Source: VGEM01 sp033764265 (GTDB taxonomy: Bacteria > Pseudomonadota > Alphaproteobacteria > Rhodospirillales > Rhodospirillaceae). From it: DNA of 7,546 nt. Every line of letters begins with the position of its first letter. Position 1 is the stretch's first letter. The stretch spans positions 1 to 7,546 of the forward strand of contig JANRJB010000045.1 in NCBI GenBank assembly GCA_033764265.1. The letters are read 5' to 3'. Made by a program: the position numbers and the translations under genes. Shown here piece by piece: positions 5,257 through 7,546 of the stretch. Under the pieces are notes generated by a model. The model saw only the letters and a list, made by a program, of their open reading frames with translations. It made no database searches and was not told where the DNA came from.

Positions 5257-6699
5257 TTACCAGCTCACCGCGATGTACTTTTTCTCGATGAATTCCAGCA
5301 GGCCGTCGTGCGCACCTTCGCGGCCGATGCCGCTTTGCTTGACGCCGCCGAACGGCGCGGCCGGGTCCGACACCACGCCGCGGTTAAGCCCGACCATGCC
5401 CGATTCGATGCGTTCGCAGACATGCAGGCCTTTCTTCAGGTCCTGGGTGTAGACGTACGACACCAGGCCGTACTCGGTGGCGTTGGCCCGCGCGATCGCT
5501 TCGTCGACGGTGGAAAAACGCACGATCGGCGCCACCGGTCCGAAGATCTCGTCGTTCAGCGCCTGGGCGCCGTCGGGCACGTCCATCAGCACGGTGGGCG
5601 CGTAGAAATAGCCCTTGCGATTGGGCCGGTGCCCGCCGGTCAGCACCTTGGCGCCGCGTGTCGTGGCGTCCTCGACAATGCTGGCGACCTTGCTGCGGGT
5701 GGCCTCGTTGACCAGCGGGCCCAGGTCGACGCCCGGCTCAAGTCCTGGGCCCATCTTCAGCTTGCCCATGGCCGCGGCGAAGCGGGCGGCGAACTCGTCG
5801 GCCACCTTGGCCTCGACATAGAACCGGTTGGCCGCGGTGCAGGCCTCGCCGCCGTTGCGCATCTTGGCGATCAGCGCGCCCTCGACCGCGGCGTTCAGGT
5901 CGGCGTCGGCGAACACCACGAACGGCGCGTTGCCGCCCAACTCCATCGAGCAGTTGACCACGCACTCCGACGCCTGGGCCAACAGCGCGCGCCCCACGCC
6001 GGTGGAGCCGGTGAACGACAGCTTGCGGACCCTGGGGTCGCGCAGCAGGCCGGCGACGATCTTGGCCGGATGGCGCATCGTCAGCACGTTGACCACGCCC
6101 GCCGGCACGCCGGCCTCTTCCAGGATTGCGGCGATGGCCAGCGCGGTGAACGGCGTCTCGGTCGCCGGCTTCAGGATCACGGTGCAACCGGCGGCCAGCG
6201 CCGGGCCGATCTTGCGGGTGGCCATGGCGGCCGGGAAGTTCCACGGCGTGATCAGCACTGCCACGCCCACCGGTTGGTTCATCACCAGGATCTTGTTGGC
6301 GCCCGACGGCGCGGTGGTCAGCTCACCGGTGGCGCGCACCGCTTCCTCGGCATACCAGCGGAAAAACTCCGCCGCGTACACCGTTTCGGCCAGCGCGTCC
6401 TTCAGCGCCTTGCCGTTCTCGATGGTGATCAGGCGGGCGATGTCGTCCTTGGCCGCGATCATCAGCTCGAAGGCCTTGCGCAGGATTTCCCCGCGCTCGC
6501 GCGGCGCCCGCCTGGCCCAATCGGGTTGCGCCCGCGCCGCCGCATCGACCGCGGCGTCGGCGTCGGCGGCCGCCGCGCCGGCCACGTCGGCGAACGGCTC
6601 CTCGGTGGCGGGATCGATGACCGGAATGCGCTCGGCGCCGGGGCGCCAGGCCCCGCCGATGAACAGGTCCTTGGGCAGGCGGTCGATGGAAAACGTCAT
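5257..6699 (-). CDS. NAD(P)-dependent aldehyde dehydrogenase, succinate-semialdehyde dehydrogenase type
   Basis: A complete 480-residue enzyme, the standard length for this class. All catalytic parts are visible: TPWNFPAAMATRKIGPALAAG (from 151) with the oxyanion Asn154; LKPATETP (176-183); the cofactor loop FTGSTGVG (229-236); the general base Glu253 in MELGGNAPF; and the nucleophile Cys287 in NGGEACTAANRF. The Glu-to-Cys spacing of 34 is the family's usual one. The NQPVGVAVLITPWNFP region and the overall pattern are typical of GabD-like enzymes, which oxidise succinate semialdehyde to succinate for entry to the TCA cycle. Related semialdehydes such as glutarate semialdehyde are possible substrates, so no gene symbol is assigned. 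It is cytoplasmic. It is divergent from the dienelactone-hydrolase-family gene across 154 bp and convergent with the transporter gene, with no visible terminator in the 12 bp between their stops. ATG at 6699 gives a normal N-terminus, with only a weak GACGAGA-like ribosome site. Confidence 0.92.
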   Translation of the reverse strand: MTFSIDRLPKDLFIGGAWRPGAERIPVIDPATEEPFADVAGAAAADADAAVDAAARAQPDWARRAPRERGEILRKAFELMIAAKDDIARLITIENGKALKDALAETVYAAEFFRWYAEEAVRATGELTTAPSGANKILVMNQPVGVAVLITPWNFPAAMATRKIGPALAAGCTVILKPATETPFTALAIAAILEEAGVPAGVVNVLTMRHPAKIVAGLLRDPRVRKLSFTGSTGVGRALLAQASECVVNCSMELGGNAPFVVFADADLNAAVEGALIAKMRNGGEACTAANRFYVEAKVADEFAARFAAAMGKLKMGPGLEPGVDLGPLVNEATRSKVASIVEDATTRGAKVLTGGHRPNRKGYFYAPTVLMDVPDGAQALNDEIFGPVAPIVRFSTVDEAIARANATEYGLVSYVYTQDLKKGLHVCERIESGMVGLNRGVVSDPAAPFGGVKQSGIGREGAHDGLLEFIEKKYIAVSW

Positions 6700-6853
6700 G
6701 GCGCGGTCTCGTCAGGGTTTGAACGGCTTGGCTGCATTGGCATGACTGCGGCCTTGGTGTCCACGATCAAGTCGGCCACCGCCCGCGAATCGCCGCAACC
6801 ATGCAATTTTGCGCTATGATCGGGCGGTTCTCAGCCGGGGCCAGGAGCGCGCC
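6700..6853. promoter_or_regulatory. Divergent promoter region between the aldehyde dehydrogenase and the dienelactone-hydrolase-family gene
   Basis: This 154-bp gap contains no gene. A TATGAT hexamer at 6815-6820 (five of six to TATAAT) lies 33 bp before the plus-strand ATG and is a plausible -10 box, but no good -35 box stands at the right distance. The surrounding 6798-6820 stretch is the most A/T-rich part of the gap. No clear promoter was found for the minus-strand gene. No copy of the YGCACG-N5-CGTGCA palindrome is present. Confidence 0.35.
6843..6847 (+). promoter_or_regulatory. Strong ribosome binding site of the dienelactone-hydrolase-family gene
   Basis: AGGAG, 6 nt before the ATG at 6854, is the best Shine-Dalgarno match in the window and fixes this start. 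That matters because the start decides whether the N-terminal twin-arginine-like segment is part of the protein. Confidence 0.7.
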
Positions 6854-7546
6854 ATGACCCATCCGCGGATCGACCAAGCCGTCATCGACCTCTACGACGC
6901 CTACACCCACACGCCGCTGCCGCGCCGTGTGTTCCTGGACCGGCTGACGGCACTGGTCGGCGGCAGCGCGGCGGCCACGGCGCTGTTGCCATTGTTGGAA
7001 AACAACTACGCCCGCGCCGCGATGGTGGCCGAAACCGACGTCCGCATCTCGGTCGAACGCGTTGCCTACCCGTCGCCCGGCGGGCCCATGCGCGCCTATC
7101 TCGCGGCGCCGGCGGGGACGGCCAAGGTGCCGGCGGTGATGGTGATTCACGAAAACCGCGGTCTCAACGCCCACATCGAGGACGTTACCCGGCGGGCAGC
7201 GGTGGCCGGCTTCCTGGCGGTGGCGCCCGATGGCCTGTCGCCGCTGGGCGGCACGCCGGCCGATCCCGACGCCGCGCGCGAGTTGATCGGCAAGCTCGAC
7301 CGGCCGGCCACCATCGCCAACCTGGTGGCAGGCGTGGCTTTTGCCGCAAAGCATCCGCGCTCGACCGGCAAGGTCGGCGTGGTCGGGTTCTGCTGGGGCG
7401 GCGGTATGAGCAACCAGATGGCGGTGCACGCGCAAAGTGTCGGGCTGGCCGCCGCCGCGCCGTTCTACGGCTCGCAGGCCAGCGCCGAGGATGCCGCCAA
7501 GATCAAGGTGCCGTTGCAGCTGCACTATGCCGGTATCGACGAGCGT
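6854..7546 (+). CDS. Dienelactone hydrolase family protein with N-terminal twin-arginine-like segment, C-terminus missing
   Basis: The frame is open from ATG at 6854 to the right edge, giving 231 residues of an expected 290-300. The dienelactone hydrolase core starts near residue 62: VMVIHENRGLNAHIEDVTRR (96-115) with the conserved Glu100 and Arg102, then the nucleophile elbow GFCWGGGM with Cys180. The last residues, LHYAGIDER, supply the likely catalytic Asp229. The third member of the triad, a His, would lie beyond the window. Classical enzymes open dienelactone to maleylacetate in the modified ortho pathway for chlorocatechols, but the wider family hydrolyses many esters and lactones. The N-terminal 55 residues are extra. 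They contain PRRVFLDRL (23-31), then a hydrophobic stretch with GGSAAATALLPLL, and an ARA that could be a signal-peptidase site. This resembles a Tat signal with a less usual Asp after the arginines, so export is possible but unproven. Confidence 0.88.
   Translation, partial: MTHPRIDQAVIDLYDAYTHTPLPRRVFLDRLTALVGGSAAATALLPLLENNYARAAMVAETDVRISVERVAYPSPGGPMRAYLAAPAGTAKVPAVMVIHENRGLNAHIEDVTRRAAVAGFLAVAPDGLSPLGGTPADPDAARELIGKLDRPATIANLVAGVAFAAKHPRSTGKVGVVGFCWGGGMSNQMAVHAQSVGLAAAAPFYGSQASAEDAAKIKVPLQLHYAGIDER

Noticed and set aside
5308..6819. A 503-codon open frame on the plus strand
   Set aside because: It is antisense to a complete aldehyde dehydrogenase with all catalytic residues. It has the shadow-frame composition and no ribosome site.
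6778..6828. Inverted repeat ACCGCCCG / CGGGCGGT with a 35-bp spacer around the candidate -10 box
   Set aside because: Eight-base GC-only arms that far apart are expected by chance in DNA of this composition, and there is no second copy to support an operator.

Overview
The window is GC-rich chromosomal DNA (about two thirds G+C by eye, with strong GC bias at third codon positions). It carries eight protein genes. I see no RNA gene, insertion sequence, CRISPR array or phage gene. Gene density, Shine-Dalgarno sites and protein types (IclR regulator, FAD and luciferase-like monooxygenases, dienelactone hydrolase, TauE/SafE transporter, ModE-type regulator) point to a catabolically versatile Pseudomonadota, probably an alpha- or betaproteobacterium. 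I cannot place it more precisely.

Layout. The left block (1-3980) looks like one catabolic locus. On the minus strand, an alpha/beta hydrolase gene (1728-880) is followed after 6 bp by a luciferase-like flavin monooxygenase gene (from 873, running off the left edge). On the plus strand, an IclR-family regulator (1865-2710) is divergent from them and is followed by a group A FAD monooxygenase (2814-3980). A 17-bp palindrome of the form YGCACG-N5-CGTGCA occurs twice in the divergent intergenic region and once upstream of the FAD monooxygenase. The simplest reading is that the IclR protein controls all three transcription units through this site. The enzymes suggest oxygenation and hydrolysis of an aromatic or heteroaromatic compound, but the substrate cannot be read from the sequence.

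The middle block (4038-5244) is a different unit. It holds a short protein that is only the winged-helix domain of ModE, then a terminator-like hairpin, then a TauE/SafE (TSUP) membrane transporter. Just upstream of the transporter, a nearly perfect AT-rich dyad (GATATATCCG / CGGATATATC) overlaps a good sigma70-like promoter and resembles a molybdenum box. This suggests that the ModE-like protein regulates the transporter, and that the transporter may handle an oxyanion linked to molybdenum metabolism.

The right block (5257-7546) has an aldehyde dehydrogenase of the succinate-semialdehyde type on the minus strand. Divergent from it is a dienelactone-hydrolase-family enzyme with an N-terminal twin-arginine-like segment, cut by the right edge. 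Both fit the lower part of an aromatic or lactone catabolic route, but no shared regulatory site links them visibly to the IclR locus.
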